A stretch of 64,000 nt of DNA from Flavobacterium sp. M31R6 (GTDB lineage Bacteria; Bacteroidota; Bacteroidia; Flavobacteriales; Flavobacteriaceae): NCBI RefSeq assembly GCF_013284035.1, contig NZ_CP054141.1, positions 2,356,001 through 2,420,000 on the forward strand. The letters run 5' to 3'. The position numbers were made by a program, and so were the translations under genes. Positions 52,564 to 60,672 of the stretch are shown piece after piece. Under the pieces are notes generated by a model. It saw nothing but the letters and a program-made list of their open reading frames with translations, was not told the DNA's origin and did not search any database. Each line of letters begins with the position of its first letter. Within the stretch, counting starts at the first letter, position 1.

Positions 52564-53538
52564 ATGGAAAACGTAAATTTAAATTTTTCAAAAGATTTAG
52601 CCGATTATAGTCACCCAATAAGCAAAATGTTTGTGCAGCCAAAAACTGCTAAAGAATGGGAACAGTACATGTTGTCTGAAGAGCAGGTTGCTTCTTTCAA
52701 AAAAGACGGGTTTGTCAAGGGGATTAAAATTTTGACGGAAGAACAGGTCGATTTACTCAACAGTGAACTTGTAAAATTACAATCCGTAAATGAGGACGAG
52801 AAAAAATTATTTTACCACTACGAAAGCAACGAATCAGAAGATCCAAACAAGGTACTCTTCCATGCCATTGGAGCTTGGCGTTTAACTCCTGGATTTCATG
52901 ATTTATTTTGGGCGCCAGCATTTCGTATGGCTGCTTATCAATTATTGGGACAATCGTTCCGAATTTTCCATGACCAATTATTTTGCAAACCGGCTAAACA
53001 TGGCGGGGTAGTGGCTTGGCATCAGGACTTCTCGTATTGGACATTTACAAAACCAATGCACCATCTTACTTGTTGGCTTGGTTTGGATGATGCCAATAAG
53101 GAAAATGGCTGTCTTTATTTTGTTCCGGGAAGCCATAAATGGGGATTGCTTCCTATTACAGGTTTAACGGGAGATATGGATTCGGTAAGAACAGTATTGA
53201 ATGAAGAGCAATTAGAGGCTTTTGAAAAAAGAGTGGCAAATGAGTTACCAAAAGGATACGCCAGTTTTCATCATCCATTGACTATGCACGGTTCTTATGC
53301 CAATACTTCGGATCGTCCCAGAAGAGCAACTGTTCTAAATGCGATGAGTTTCTCTACGCAAGGAAACACCGAAGGCTATTACAGACTTGATGCTTTGCAT
53401 ACCTTTCCAGAGATGCCACAGGATCAAGTACTAGACAGTAACTTTTTTCCGCTGCTGTTTGATGGAGATAAAGAATTAGAGGCTTTAGGAAAAGACATTC
53501 CTAAAGTGGATTATAGAGAATTGTATGATGTTATATAA
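52564..53538 (+). CDS. PhyH (phytanoyl-CoA dioxygenase)-family Fe(II)/2-oxoglutarate oxygenase
   Basis: The 324-residue cytoplasmic protein shows the iron-binding facial triad of the PhyH family: AWHQDFSYW (His153, Asp155) and TMHGSYANTSDRPRR (His242, with Arg252 as a likely 2-oxoglutarate ligand). The segment NGCLYFVPGSHKWGLLP is also typical. It therefore probably hydroxylates or oxidatively demethylates a small molecule. It is unusual inside a glycan locus, and its tight coupling to the isomerase-like gene (2 bp) and overlap with the following GH38 gene imply a sugar-related substrate. The substrate itself cannot be named from sequence. Confidence 0.85.
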   Translation: MENVNLNFSKDLADYSHPISKMFVQPKTAKEWEQYMLSEEQVASFKKDGFVKGIKILTEEQVDLLNSELVKLQSVNEDEKKLFYHYESNESEDPNKVLFHAIGAWRLTPGFHDLFWAPAFRMAAYQLLGQSFRIFHDQLFCKPAKHGGVVAWHQDFSYWTFTKPMHHLTCWLGLDDANKENGCLYFVPGSHKWGLLPITGLTGDMDSVRTVLNEEQLEAFEKRVANELPKGYASFHHPLTMHGSYANTSDRPRRATVLNAMSFSTQGNTEGYYRLDALHTFPEMPQDQVLDSNFFPLLFDGDKELEALGKDIPKVDYRELYDVI

Positions 53539-56500
53539 AAAAGCGATGGTTACAGATAAAATAATTTTAGCATTAAAAAAATGCTTCTTCATATTGTTGG
53601 TTTTTTTGATGCAAAATACATTTGCTCAAAAAGAAGTTCCTTTTTTTGGAAAAATCAATTGGATTAATGGTTTTTCTAAAGAAATTAGCGGTGAAAATAT
53701 TAGTTATAATTCGGCTTTTCAAGATTATGCCACGGTGGCTCTTTTGACAAGAAATACCGATGGAAATAAAACGATAGAATGGGAAACTGCTCCTGTTCCA
53801 AAAGCTGGCAAAGGCGATTATGTTTATTTCAGTTGGGTGGCTGGGCATTCTTCGGGAACGAGCAGTGGTGACAGAAATTTCGATTTGTATGTAGATGACA
53901 AAAAGATTTTGACTTTTACCACTTTGCCAAAAAATCAAAAACCAAATTGGATTTTCAAAGCTGACGACGGATCTGCATTAGTTTTTCAACAAATCAAACT
54001 AGATGGGGCAAATGATTCACAAGGCTACGCTTTCTTGCGTCTTCCTGCGAGCAAAGTAAAACCGGGACAGCCGGTTCACATCAAAATTGTGGGTCAGAAA
54101 CAGAACAGCAATGATTGGTTTATGACTTTTAAATTTGCATTTGAGGAAAATGTAAAAATCGTTCCTACGCCTTTTCTTTTGAAAAATGGTAAGCAAACTA
54201 TTGTTCTCACCGTTTTGCATTTTGGTAAAGACGAAACCGTAAAAGTGGAGGTCAATGACAAAGAAGATTTTAGCTATATCGCCAAAGATGGAATGAACAG
54301 TTTTGATGTTCCAATCACCGCGGTGAGCAAAGAGGAAAAAGTAAAAGTGCAGGCGACTATTGGAAATAAAATTTTTATCAATGATTATTTTACAATAAAA
54401 CCGGTTGTGTACAGGGAACTTCACTTATTGCACCATTCCCATACCGATATAGGCTATTCCCATTTACAGCCAGAGGTTTTGAAAATTCACAATAAAAATA
54501 TTGATGATGCACTTGAAATGATTGAAAAAACAAAATCATATCCAGAAGAGGCAAGATTCAAATGGAATATAGAGTCTATTTGGGCAGTTGAAAACTATTT
54601 GAAGGAAGCCACTCCAGCTCAAAAAGAGAAATTTGTAGCAGCTGTAAAAAATGGAGATATTTTCCTTTCGGCATTGTACGTGAACATGCTTACCGGTATG
54701 AGTCAGGCCGAAGAGATGTTTCATTACACGGATTATGCGGCCAAGCTGCGTAAGAAATTTGGATTTAAAATCAACAGTGCAATGATTTCGGATGTGCCGG
54801 GATTTGCTTGGTCAACGGTGACGGCGCTTTCAAAAGGCGGTGTTAAATATTTTTCAATTGGTTCCAATTTTATGGGACTGGATCATCCATATATGGGAGA
54901 CAGAGCGGGGCATTTCTTGAAAAATTGGGGAGACAAACCCGTTTGGTGGACATCGCCTTCAGGTCAGGAAAAAGTATTGTTTTGGGCTGGAGCCAAAGGA
55001 TATTCCTCTTGGCACGGTATGCAACCAGGAGCTATTTACGAAAGAGGAGCCAAGAAGATTGCTGATTATCTCAATGAACTGACAGCGAATAATTATCCAT
55101 ATGACATGGTGCAATGGCGTTTTAACATTGTTGCCGATAACGGCCCTATCGAACCTAATATTTCTGATTTTGTTAAAAAATGGAATGAAAAGTATGCTTC
55201 TCCCAAACTAGTTTTGAACACGACGGAGAAAATGTTTGAAACTTTCGAGAAAAGATACGGGGATAAAATTCCAACTGTAAAAGGTGATTTGACACCCTAT
55301 TGGGAAGACGGTGCGATGTCAACAGCTGAAGAAGAAGGAAAAAACAGAGTGAACAGTTTGCGTTTGCAACAGTTATCAACACTTTACACCATGTTGGATC
55401 CTAAAAAATACAATGAGCAAAATTTCTATGAAGCATGGAGAAATATCATCATGTTTCATGAGCATACTTGGGGAGCGCACAACAGTACCACCGAGCCCGA
55501 TGTACCTTTTGTTACGGAACAATGGCGCATAAAAAAACAATTTATGCTCGATGCAGACACAGAAATTAATGCATTAGAGAAAAACTTGTTTGAAACCTTG
55601 AGCAATTCACAATCCAAAAAAATTGCTGTTTTCAATACTTCATCTTGGAAAAGAACCGGATTGGTAATTGTTCAAACAGCTGTAGAAGGAAAATCGGTAA
55701 AAGATACCAATGGAAATATTTTACCATTGCAAAAATTGAGCAACGGAAAATATGCTTTCATAGCCAAAGACGTTCCTGCTTTTGGAACTCTTACTTATGA
55801 AATTACAAATAAAGAAGCTTCTGCTTTGTCCAGCAAATTTGTTTTGGGGGAGAACTCATTATCAAACGGAAAAATTGAATTCAGTTGGGACAAAAACAAT
55901 GGAAGTATCACGAATCTAAAAACTGTTTCGGATTTTAACTATGCGGGAGATTTCAAGAAACAAGGATTAAACAGTTATTGGTATGTACCGGGATTGAATC
56001 CTGAAGAAGTACAGACAAACGGCAATGTTCAGGTAAAAATTATCGAAAAAGGACCGGTTATGACGGCAGTTTCGATTACTTCGGATGCTCCGGGAGCCAA
56101 CAAATTGGAGCGTATCATTTCGCTTTACAGCGGAAGTGATGAAGTGTTGATTCAGAATGTTTTGGATAAAAAAGCCATCCGAGCTAAAGAAGGTGTTCAT
56201 TTCGGATATCCGTTCAATGCACAATTTACCAAAACTACTCTTGATGCCGGTTATGGATCGATGGAGTTTTTGAAAGACGAATTGGCCGGATCCAATATGG
56301 ATTATCTCTATGGAAGAAGATGGGTGGATGTTTCTGCGGGAGACAAAGGAATCCAGTGGATGTTGTTGGAGTCACCTTTGGTGGAACCAAACAGTATCAT
56401 TGATGAAAGAAAAGTGGTTGCACCCAACCATAAGGAATGGAAAAAATCAGAGAAACCCGCTTCAACATGGTTCTCTTATGTGATGAATAATTATTGGCAC

Positions 56501-56893
56501 ACCAATTATAAGGCAGATCAGGAAGGAATTGTAAACTTTAAATATGCACTTCGTCCTCACGGGATGGTAAATGATGGCGATATAGAAAAAGAAGCCGAGG
56601 AGTTTACACAGCCTTTGATAGGAATGACTATTAAAGAAGATGTAAAACTGCCTTCTAATCTTTTTGAATTGACCAACTCAAAAATTGTGGTGACCAGTTT
56701 AACTCCAAACGAAGACGGTACCATATTGATGCGTTTGTTCAATCCGGAACAATCGGCGCAACAAACAAAATTTGTGTGGAAATCGTTAACTCCAAAATCC
56801 ATTATTGATCTCAATACCGGAAGTGAAAAATCAAACTCATCTGAAATTAGTATGGTTGGAAGCGGTGTTTCGGAGTTTTTATTGAAGAATTAA
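53525..56893 (+). CDS. GH38 alpha-mannosidase (second) with long N-terminal beta-domain, secreted
   Basis: The 1122-residue protein has a signal peptide (MQNTFAQ) and about 260 residues of beta-rich sequence (residues 36-295, possibly a carbohydrate-binding module) before a GH38 catalytic domain. Zinc ligands are in LLHHSHTDIGYS (His306, Asp308), the nucleophile is in AMISDVPGFAW (Asp423), and FHEHTWGAHNST is the other family motif. The C-terminal beta-domains are complete. It should remove alpha-mannose from N-glycans. The start at 53525 overlaps the PhyH gene by 14 bases; an in-frame ATG at 53546 gives an equally good signal peptide and is a strong alternative. It differs from the first GH38 in motif detail and domain layout. 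Confidence 0.9.
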   Translation: MMLYKKAMVTDKIILALKKCFFILLVFLMQNTFAQKEVPFFGKINWINGFSKEISGENISYNSAFQDYATVALLTRNTDGNKTIEWETAPVPKAGKGDYVYFSWVAGHSSGTSSGDRNFDLYVDDKKILTFTTLPKNQKPNWIFKADDGSALVFQQIKLDGANDSQGYAFLRLPASKVKPGQPVHIKIVGQKQNSNDWFMTFKFAFEENVKIVPTPFLLKNGKQTIVLTVLHFGKDETVKVEVNDKEDFSYIAKDGMNSFDVPITAVSKEEKVKVQATIGNKIFINDYFTIKPVVYRELHLLHHSHTDIGYSHLQPEVLKIHNKNIDDALEMIEKTKSYPEEARFKWNIESIWAVENYLKEATPAQKEKFVAAVKNGDIFLSALYVNMLTGMSQAEEMFHYTDYAAKLRKKFGFKINSAMISDVPGFAWSTVTALSKGGVKYFSIGSNFMGLDHPYMGDRAGHFLKNWGDKPVWWTSPSGQEKVLFWAGAKGYSSWHGMQPGAIYERGAKKIADYLNELTANNYPYDMVQWRFNIVADNGPIEPNISDFVKKWNEKYASPKLVLNTTEKMFETFEKRYGDKIPTVKGDLTPYWEDGAMSTAEEEGKNRVNSLRLQQLSTLYTMLDPKKYNEQNFYEAWRNIIMFHEHTWGAHNSTTEPDVPFVTEQWRIKKQFMLDADTEINALEKNLFETLSNSQSKKIAVFNTSSWKRTGLVIVQTAVEGKSVKDTNGNILPLQKLSNGKYAFIAKDVPAFGTLTYEITNKEASALSSKFVLGENSLSNGKIEFSWDKNNGSITNLKTVSDFNYAGDFKKQGLNSYWYVPGLNPEEVQTNGNVQVKIIEKGPVMTAVSITSDAPGANKLERIISLYSGSDEVLIQNVLDKKAIRAKEGVHFGYPFNAQFTKTTLDAGYGSMEFLKDELAGSNMDYLYGRRWVDVSAGDKGIQWMLLESPLVEPNSIIDERKVVAPNHKEWKKSEKPASTWFSYVMNNYWHTNYKADQEGIVNFKYALRPHGMVNDGDIEKEAEEFTQPLIGMTIKEDVKLPSNLFELTNSKIVVTSLTPNEDGTILMRLFNPEQSAQQTKFVWKSLTPKSIIDLNTGSEKSNSSEISMVGSGVSEFLLKN

Positions 56894-56918
56894 TATTTTA
56901 ATAAGATTAAAAAGAAAT

Positions 56919-59300
56919 ATGAAGACAATCTCAAAATTAATATTGCTGCTGGCAATGGCTATTTCAATTTTTTCCTGTTCGAAGAAAAAGGATGATTTCA
57001 ATCCCGCTTCATGGGTCGATCCACAAATTGGGTCAGTGCATGGACGTTGGTTTTTTTACACGCCAGCTTCTGTGCCTTTTGGTATGGCAAAACTGGCTCC
57101 ACATACGAACGCCTATGGAAGTGGAGGAAGTTGGGAACCCTGTGGCTACGATAACCGTCACAACTCGATTGAAGGTTTTGGTCATTTTCATGAATTTCAA
57201 ATAGGAGGATTGGTAACAATGCCGGTGACAGGAAAATTGCAAACGACTCCTGGAACTTTGGAAAAACCGGAAACAGGTTATAGATCGACTTTTGACAAAG
57301 AAGATGAACATGCGGAGCTGGGTTATTATTCTGTTTTCCTAAAAGAGTATGGTATTAAAGCAGAATTGACTGCAACAGAAAGAGTTGGTTTTCACAGATA
57401 CACCTTCCCAGAATCGAAAGAATCTCGTATTATTTTTGACATTGGTCACCGTCAGGGGGAGAGTAGTGGTGTGACCGAAGCGACTATGAAATTATCGGGC
57501 AAAAATACTTTGGAAGGAACGATTGAAACTTATCCTGAGTATTTGAAATTCTGCGATCCCGAAAAACGAGTAAAAATGTATTTTGTGATTCAGTTAAGCA
57601 AAACGCCTGAGTCGTACGGTTCATTTGTTGAAGATAAAACTTTTGATAATCAGTCCTCAACCAAAGGAATTGGGAATGGAATGTATGTGAACTTCGCCAC
57701 CAAAAAAGATGAAGTTGTCGAAATGCAAGTCGGACTTTCTTATACGAGTATTGAAAATGCAAAATTGAATTTGAAAACCGAATCGAAAGATCAGACTTTT
57801 GATGCCGTAAAAGAAACTGCACAAGAAAAATGGAATGAGAAATTAGGACGAATCAAAGTCGAAACTAAAGACAGTATCAATAAAGTAAAATTCTACACCG
57901 GTTTATATCATGCTCTTTTAGGTCGTGGATTAGCGAACGACGTTGACGGAAGTTACCCAAGACACGACGGGAAAATAGGCCATATTCCGTTGGACGGAAA
58001 CGGGAAACCAAAATACAATCACTACAACACGGATGGAATCTGGGGTGGATTTTGGAATTTGGGACAACTTTGGGCTTTAGCTTATCCCGATTATTTGAGT
58101 GAGTACATTCAATCGAATCTTGATTTTGCAAAAGAAACAGGTTGGTTACACGATGGAGTGGCTGCAGGAGCACATTCGAATGGCGTACAAACGAACTGTT
58201 TCGGTTTGATGATTGCTATGACTTATAACTGTGGCATTCGTGATTTTAATGTGGAAGAAGCGTACAATATTGCCTATAAAAATGAAACGGGTTATAACAA
58301 CCGCCCATTTGGTTCAGGGAAATACGATTTGGCTTATTTTGTAAAAAATGGTTATATCCCTTCAAAAGATACTGTTTTAGCAAACGGATGGAAATTCAAT
58401 TTTGGAGCATCCCACACACTTGAATTTGCCCATACTTCCTACGGTGTTTCTCAATTTGCAAAGGCTTTGGGTAAAAAATCAGATTATGAAAAACTGATGA
58501 AACAGGCCGGAAATTGGAAAAATATCTTTGATCCGGAAACCAAATTCATTCGACCACGTTACGAAGATGGTAAATTTATTGAAAACTTCAATCCGATGCA
58601 GGCTTGGAGAGGATTTCAAGAGGCTAACGGTTACCAATATACTTGGTATGTACCGCAAGATCCAGCAGGATTAATCAAGGTCTTGGGCTTGGATTTGTTC
58701 AACAAACGTTTGGAAACGACATTTAATGAAAGTCAGAAATCGACCTTTGGTGGTGGAAACGGAATTGACAGTTTTTCTGGATTGGAAATGCTGTACAACC
58801 ACGGAAACCAACCTTGTTTGCATCATTCTTTCTTGTTTAATTATTCCGGAAAACCTTGGCTGACGCAAAAATGGTCGCGCACGATTTGTGACGAATTCTA
58901 TGGTGCTGAGCCGCTTCACGGTTACGGATTTGGACAAGATGAAGACCAAGGACAATTGGGAGCTTGGTATGTGATGGCTTCAATGGGATTGTTTGATGTT
59001 CAGGGCCATGCAGCCATGAATCCGACGTTCCAATTTGGAAGTCCATTATTTGATAAAGTAACGATCAAATTGGACAAAAAATATTATAAAGGTGATGAGT
59101 TGGTGATTGAAACCAAAAACAATTCGAAGAAAAACAGATACATCCAATCGGCTTCTTTCAATGGAGAAAAAGTCGAGAACGCATGGATTGACCGAAAAAA
59201 ACTGACAGACGGAGGAACCTTGATTTTTGATATGGGTGCAAACCCGAACACAAAATGGGGAGTAAAAACACCACCGCCATCGATGAGTACAAGCAAATAA
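56919..59300 (+). CDS. GH92 exo-alpha-mannosidase (second), lipoprotein
   Basis: The 793-residue protein has a lipoprotein signal (SIFSC, Cys20). GH92 motifs include VDPQIGSVHGRWFFYTPASV and PFGMAKLAPHTNAYGSGGSW in the N-terminal beta-sandwich, and NPTFQFGSPLFD and GQDEDQGQLGAWYVMASMGL (near residues 671-690) in the (alpha/alpha)6 domain. The N-terminal part differs from the first GH92 (no GHxxxG next to VNPYIG), so the two probably have different linkage specificity. It lies 25 bp after the second GH38 gene and 15 bp before the next gene, clearly in the same operon. Confidence 0.92.
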   Translation: MKTISKLILLLAMAISIFSCSKKKDDFNPASWVDPQIGSVHGRWFFYTPASVPFGMAKLAPHTNAYGSGGSWEPCGYDNRHNSIEGFGHFHEFQIGGLVTMPVTGKLQTTPGTLEKPETGYRSTFDKEDEHAELGYYSVFLKEYGIKAELTATERVGFHRYTFPESKESRIIFDIGHRQGESSGVTEATMKLSGKNTLEGTIETYPEYLKFCDPEKRVKMYFVIQLSKTPESYGSFVEDKTFDNQSSTKGIGNGMYVNFATKKDEVVEMQVGLSYTSIENAKLNLKTESKDQTFDAVKETAQEKWNEKLGRIKVETKDSINKVKFYTGLYHALLGRGLANDVDGSYPRHDGKIGHIPLDGNGKPKYNHYNTDGIWGGFWNLGQLWALAYPDYLSEYIQSNLDFAKETGWLHDGVAAGAHSNGVQTNCFGLMIAMTYNCGIRDFNVEEAYNIAYKNETGYNNRPFGSGKYDLAYFVKNGYIPSKDTVLANGWKFNFGASHTLEFAHTSYGVSQFAKALGKKSDYEKLMKQAGNWKNIFDPETKFIRPRYEDGKFIENFNPMQAWRGFQEANGYQYTWYVPQDPAGLIKVLGLDLFNKRLETTFNESQKSTFGGGNGIDSFSGLEMLYNHGNQPCLHHSFLFNYSGKPWLTQKWSRTICDEFYGAEPLHGYGFGQDEDQGQLGAWYVMASMGLFDVQGHAAMNPTFQFGSPLFDKVTIKLDKKYYKGDELVIETKNNSKKNRYIQSASFNGEKVENAWIDRKKLTDGGTLIFDMGANPNTKWGVKTPPPSMSTSK

Positions 59301-59315
59301 TTCAAATTTGATATA

Positions 59316-60611
59316 ATGAAAAAAATAATTTCGTCTGTAGTGGCACTTATATTTGCATTGACAGCTACAGCTCAACAAAAAACAGAAATTGACAATAAGT
59401 TGTCAGAGAAAATCAAAAATGATTCCTATATGTCTTTTGTGAAAAACAAGGCTTTGGAAGTGATGAAAACAGGGGTTAATGCTGGTGATGGTTACCGAGA
59501 AGTATGGATTCGTGATTACAATACCTTTATTGAACTGGCAGCTCAAGTAACTAAAAAGGAAGATATAAAAGAAAATCTTTTGGTATTTTTCAGAATGCAG
59601 GGCGAGGATGGAAACATTATTGACGGTTATACGCCTAAAGAAAAAATAGGCAAAGGAGAAACCGATTTTTCCTATTCAAAACTTGAACCAAGATATGCTG
59701 CCCATAAAAACACAGTAGAAACCGACCAGGAAACCTCATTGGTACAAGCGGTTTATAAATACATCAAACTGACTGGTGATAAATCAATTTTGAATGAAAA
59801 AGTAGGTGATAAAACCGTTGCCAAGAGATTGGAATGGGCGATGGATTTCCTAATGAAAAACAGATACACTAAAAAATATGGTTTAATTACCGGCGCAACA
59901 ACTGCCGATTGGGGTGATGTTCAACCGGAGCCTGGTTATGGCGTTGATGTTGACGGAAACACACATATTGCCTGTGATATTTATGATAATGCGATGTTTG
60001 TCATTGCTTTGGACAACTTGATGGAAATGATTCCTGCAACTAAATCGAAATGGAGTAAGATTAAAACGGATGTAGCAAAAAACTGTCGTACCTATCTTTG
60101 GGATACCAAAAGACAAAAGTTTATTCCACACTTGTATTTGAACGGATCGCCTTTCCCAGCTGATTTTGACGAAAACAATATTTTCTACTTCGGCGGAACT
60201 ACCGTAGCAATGGAAGCGGGATTGTTGAGTAAAAAAGAAGTAAAAGCTTCATTGGATGAAATGGTTAAAAGAGTAAAAGAAGTAGGAGCACCATCCATCG
60301 GTTTGACACTTTATCCTCCTTATCCTAATGGTTTTTTCGTAAACAAAATCATGAATCCAGAGTACAGTTATCAAAACGGAGGCGACTGGACTTGGTTTGG
60401 AGGGAGAACGATTCAGCAATTAATTAAATATGGTTATGTGGAAGAGGCTTACAGAGAAGTACAGCCAATGCTGAAACGTGTAAAGGACAACAATGGTTTC
60501 TACGAATGGTATTCGGTAGATAATAAACCAAGAGGTTCTGGGACTTTCAGAGGCGAAGCAGGTGTTTTATACACGGCTATCGTGATGTTCGAAAAGCTGA
60601 ATAAAAAATAG
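59316..60611 (+). CDS. Secreted (alpha/alpha)6-barrel glycosidase of unassigned family
   Basis: The 431-residue protein has a signal peptide (ALTATAQ) and looks like a six-hairpin glycosidase. Recognisable segments are REVWIRDYNTFIELAAQV, GLITGATTADWGDVQPEPGY, HIACDIYDNAMFVIALDNLM, GGDWTWFGGRTIQQLIKYGY and the C-terminal GFYEWYSVDNKPRGSGTFRG. WIRD, TADWGD and the Glu-rich GFYEWY segment are the sort of positions that carry catalytic acids in GH63, GH37, GH15 and amylo-1,6-glucosidase-like enzymes. I cannot place it in a specific family. It is not GH125 by motif. It follows a GH92 gene after 15 bp, so an alpha-mannosidase or alpha-glucosidase acting on N-glycan arms is likely. A terminator follows. 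Confidence 0.65.
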   Translation: MKKIISSVVALIFALTATAQQKTEIDNKLSEKIKNDSYMSFVKNKALEVMKTGVNAGDGYREVWIRDYNTFIELAAQVTKKEDIKENLLVFFRMQGEDGNIIDGYTPKEKIGKGETDFSYSKLEPRYAAHKNTVETDQETSLVQAVYKYIKLTGDKSILNEKVGDKTVAKRLEWAMDFLMKNRYTKKYGLITGATTADWGDVQPEPGYGVDVDGNTHIACDIYDNAMFVIALDNLMEMIPATKSKWSKIKTDVAKNCRTYLWDTKRQKFIPHLYLNGSPFPADFDENNIFYFGGTTVAMEAGLLSKKEVKASLDEMVKRVKEVGAPSIGLTLYPPYPNGFFVNKIMNPEYSYQNGGDWTWFGGRTIQQLIKYGYVEEAYREVQPMLKRVKDNNGFYEWYSVDNKPRGSGTFRGEAGVLYTAIVMFEKLNKK

Positions 60612-60626
60612 AATTAAAATAAGGGA

Positions 60627-60657
60627 CGAAGTTGGTAAGAATAGTTTATCAATTTCG
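60627..60657 (+). terminator. Terminator after the (alpha/alpha)6 glycosidase
   Basis: CGAAGTTGGTAA (60627-60638) pairs with TTATCAATTTCG (60646-60657) over 12 positions including two G-U pairs, with a 7-base loop and a T-rich tail (TTTTGTGTTTT). It starts 15 bases after the stop and separates this operon from the GH163-like gene. Confidence 0.65.
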
Positions 60658-60672
60658 CCTTTTGTGTTTTAT

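Noticed and set aside
59316..60611. Calling this gene GH125 exo-alpha-1,6-mannosidase
   Set aside because: The gene order and size fit, but the usual GH125 N-terminal motif with GD-I-x-A-M-W-L-R-D-S is replaced by YREVWIRDYNTF and the rest does not match, so only the six-hairpin superfamily is claimed.
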